A stretch of DNA of 64,000 bases, from the NCBI GenBank assembly GCA_027488965.1, contig JAIYAO010000131.1:1-64000 (forward strand), given 5' to 3'. Made by a program: the position numbers and the translations under genes. The stretch is from Alphaproteobacteria bacterium. Lineage in GTDB: Bacteria; Pseudomonadota; Alphaproteobacteria; Caulobacterales; Aquidulcibacteraceae. Each line of letters begins with the position of its first letter. The first letter of the stretch is position 1. The notes under the pieces were generated by a model, which was not told the origin of the DNA, did no database searches, and saw nothing but the letters and a program-made list of their open reading frames with translations. This document shows, piece by piece, positions 62,746 through 64,000 of this stretch.

Positions 62746-63899
62746 ACTGGACCGCAGACCACCTCGCCATCCGCGCCACCATCGACAAGGTCATCGACCA
62801 GGAGATCAACCCGCACGTCGATGCGTGGGAGGAGGCGCGCGCTTTTCCGGCGCATGATCTCTTCGCCAAGCTGGGCCGTCTCGGCCTGCTGGGGCTGACG
62901 AAGCCCGTCGAGTACGGCGGTATGGGCCTCGACTATTCCTACGCCGTGCTGATGGCCGAAGCGATGGGCCGCGTCCGCTGCGGCGGCGTGCCGATGGCCA
63001 TCGGCGTGCAGACGGACATGGCCACGCCCGCGCTCGCGCGGTTCGGCTCGGACAAACTGCGCGAAGAATTCCTCGCCCCCGCCATCGCCGGCGAATACGT
63101 CGCGTGCATCGGCGTCAGCGAGCCGGGCGCGGGCTCCGACGTGGCCGCGATCAAGACACACGCAAAGAAGGACGGCGGCGACTACCTGATCAACGGCGGC
63201 AAGCTGTGGATCACCAACGGCGCGCAGGCGGACTGGATCTGCCTCCTCGCCAACACCGGCGACGGGCCCAACCACAGGAACAAGTCGCTCATCGTCGTGC
63301 CGATGAAGACGAAGGGCGTCACCGTGGCGCGCACGCTGCACAAGATCGGGATGAATTCGTCCGACACCGCGCAGATCCATTTCGACGACGTGCGCGTGCC
63401 GCAATCGCATCGCATCGGCGACGAGGGTCAGGGCTTCACCTACCAGATGCTGCAGTTCCAGGAGGAACGCCTGTTCGGCGCGGCCAGCAGCATCCTCGGG
63501 CTGGAGAACGCCATCGACGCCACCATTGCGTACACCCGCGAGCGCAAGATCTTCGGCCGCTCCGTGCTCGACAACCAGGTGGTGCACTTCACGCTGGCGG
63601 AACTGAAGACCGAGGTGGAGGCGCTGCGTGCGCTCACCTATCGCGCCACGGAGATGTATGTGGCCGGCGGCGATGTCACCGAGCTTGCGTCCATGGCGAA
63701 GCTGAAGGCCGGCCGGCTCACGCGCGAAGTGGCCGACAAGTGCCTGCAGTACTGGGGCGGCATGGGCTTCACGTGGGACAATCCCGTCTCGCGTCTCTAC
63801 CGCGACGGGCGCCTGCTCTCCATCGGCGGCGGCGCCGATGAGGTGATGCTTGGCATCATCGCCAAGAAGATGGGCACGCTGCCGAAGCGGGAAGGGTGA
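62742..63899 (+). CDS. acyl-CoA dehydrogenase (citronellyl-/isovaleryl-CoA dehydrogenase-like)
   Basis: 385 residues from ATG 62742 overlapping the previous stop. EINPHVDAWEEARAFPAHDL, GVSEPGAGSDVAAIKT, LWITNGAQADWICLLA, LQYWGGMGFTWDNPVSRLYR and SIGGGADEVML are the FAD- and substrate-binding blocks of acyl-CoA dehydrogenases. It would introduce the double bond that makes the substrate for the carboxylase on either side of it. Whether the acyl group is citronellyl or isovaleryl cannot be settled from sequence alone. Its TGA overlaps the ATG of the biotin carboxylase gene. Confidence 0.92.
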   Translation: MNWTADHLAIRATIDKVIDQEINPHVDAWEEARAFPAHDLFAKLGRLGLLGLTKPVEYGGMGLDYSYAVLMAEAMGRVRCGGVPMAIGVQTDMATPALARFGSDKLREEFLAPAIAGEYVACIGVSEPGAGSDVAAIKTHAKKDGGDYLINGGKLWITNGAQADWICLLANTGDGPNHRNKSLIVVPMKTKGVTVARTLHKIGMNSSDTAQIHFDDVRVPQSHRIGDEGQGFTYQMLQFQEERLFGAASSILGLENAIDATIAYTRERKIFGRSVLDNQVVHFTLAELKTEVEALRALTYRATEMYVAGGDVTELASMAKLKAGRLTREVADKCLQYWGGMGFTWDNPVSRLYRDGRLLSIGGGADEVMLGIIAKKMGTLPKREG

Positions 63900-64000
63900 T
63901 GCGGCGCTTTGCGTCCCTCCTCATCGCCAACCGCGGCGAGATCGTTGTGCGCATCGCGCACACGGCGCGCGAGATGGGCATCCGCACCGTCGCCATCCAC
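63899..64000 (+). CDS. biotin carboxylase (alpha) subunit of the acyl-CoA carboxylase, N-terminal fragment
   Basis: Cut by the window end after 34 codons. The visible start RRFASLLIANRGEIVVRIAH and TAREMGIRTVAIH is the standard opening of biotin carboxylases (ANRGEI). ATG 63899 overlaps the previous TGA (ATGA). It should carry the ATP-grasp biotin carboxylase and, further on, the biotin carrier domain that works with the beta subunit at 61129. Confidence 0.92.
   Translation, partial: MRRFASLLIANRGEIVVRIAHTAREMGIRTVAIH

Overview
This is 64 kb of a very GC-rich chromosome with no plasmid or phage-replication genes. Several markers point to an alphaproteobacterium: a complete PhyR/NepR/EcfG general stress response locus, a CIRCE-controlled groESL operon, a comF-grxC-nitrilase-DUF1178 cluster, a terminase of the gene-transfer-agent (GTA) type, and two coiled-coil membrane proteins reminiscent of Caulobacter TipN. 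A member of the Caulobacterales/Hyphomonadaceae is my best guess, but that is inference from gene content.

Layout. 0-3.7 kb: end of an aminotransferase, a membrane protein, and groES-groEL behind CIRCE, closed by a strong terminator. 3.8-6.4 kb: three genes in tandem that share a TerB-like domain, the last one fused to a large membrane domain. 6.5-9.6 kb: an isolated GTA-like terminase and nhaA. 9.6-14.7 kb (minus): a TonB receptor carrying an in-frame palindromic repeat, a GNAT acetyltransferase, malate dehydrogenase interrupted by an in-frame TGA, pth and rplY. 14.9-24.9 kb: a hybrid histidine kinase, an amino-acid permease, a lipoprotein hydrolase, an Old Yellow Enzyme, prs, a methyltransferase, and the comF-grxC-nitrilase-DUF1178 run. 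25-30.8 kb: a TPR protein, an MFS transporter and a four-gene MCE/Mla-type lipid transport operon.

30.8-35.8 kb: two tandem paralogous coiled-coil membrane proteins, a small secreted protein, and a MerC-type protein behind a Zur-like palindrome. 35.9-39.1 kb: tRNA-Lys(CTT), then a hydratase, CitE-like lyase and CoA-isomerase set that can together convert mesaconyl-CoA to pyruvate and acetyl-CoA. 39.1-47.2 kb: a carboxylesterase, an EAL/cupredoxin pair divergent from a DUF3034/exported truncated haemoglobin pair, a phosphoesterase and a lipid kinase. 47.2-56.7 kb: phyR, nepR-ecfG-kinase, then small stress genes (CsbD, DUF883, PRC-barrel, a lipoprotein, DUF1328) and a glycosyltransferase-GH130 pair. 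Six exact EcfG-type promoters (GGAAC-N16/17-CGTT) plus two near matches make this a compact stress-regulon island. 56.9-59.4 kb: a Baeyer-Villiger-type monooxygenase and a nitronate monooxygenase. 59.4-60.1 kb: a gene-free, palindrome-rich gap. 60.1-64 kb: a secreted cyclophilin and the start of an acyl-CoA carboxylase operon (carboxyltransferase, acyl-CoA dehydrogenase, biotin carboxylase) for isoprenoid or leucine breakdown.

The observations I rate highest are the TGA inside malate dehydrogenase, the mesaconyl-CoA gene set, the TerB-domain triplet, the promoter-rich EcfG island with a kinase whose ATP-binding domain looks dead, and the palindromic repeat that has become part of a receptor protein.
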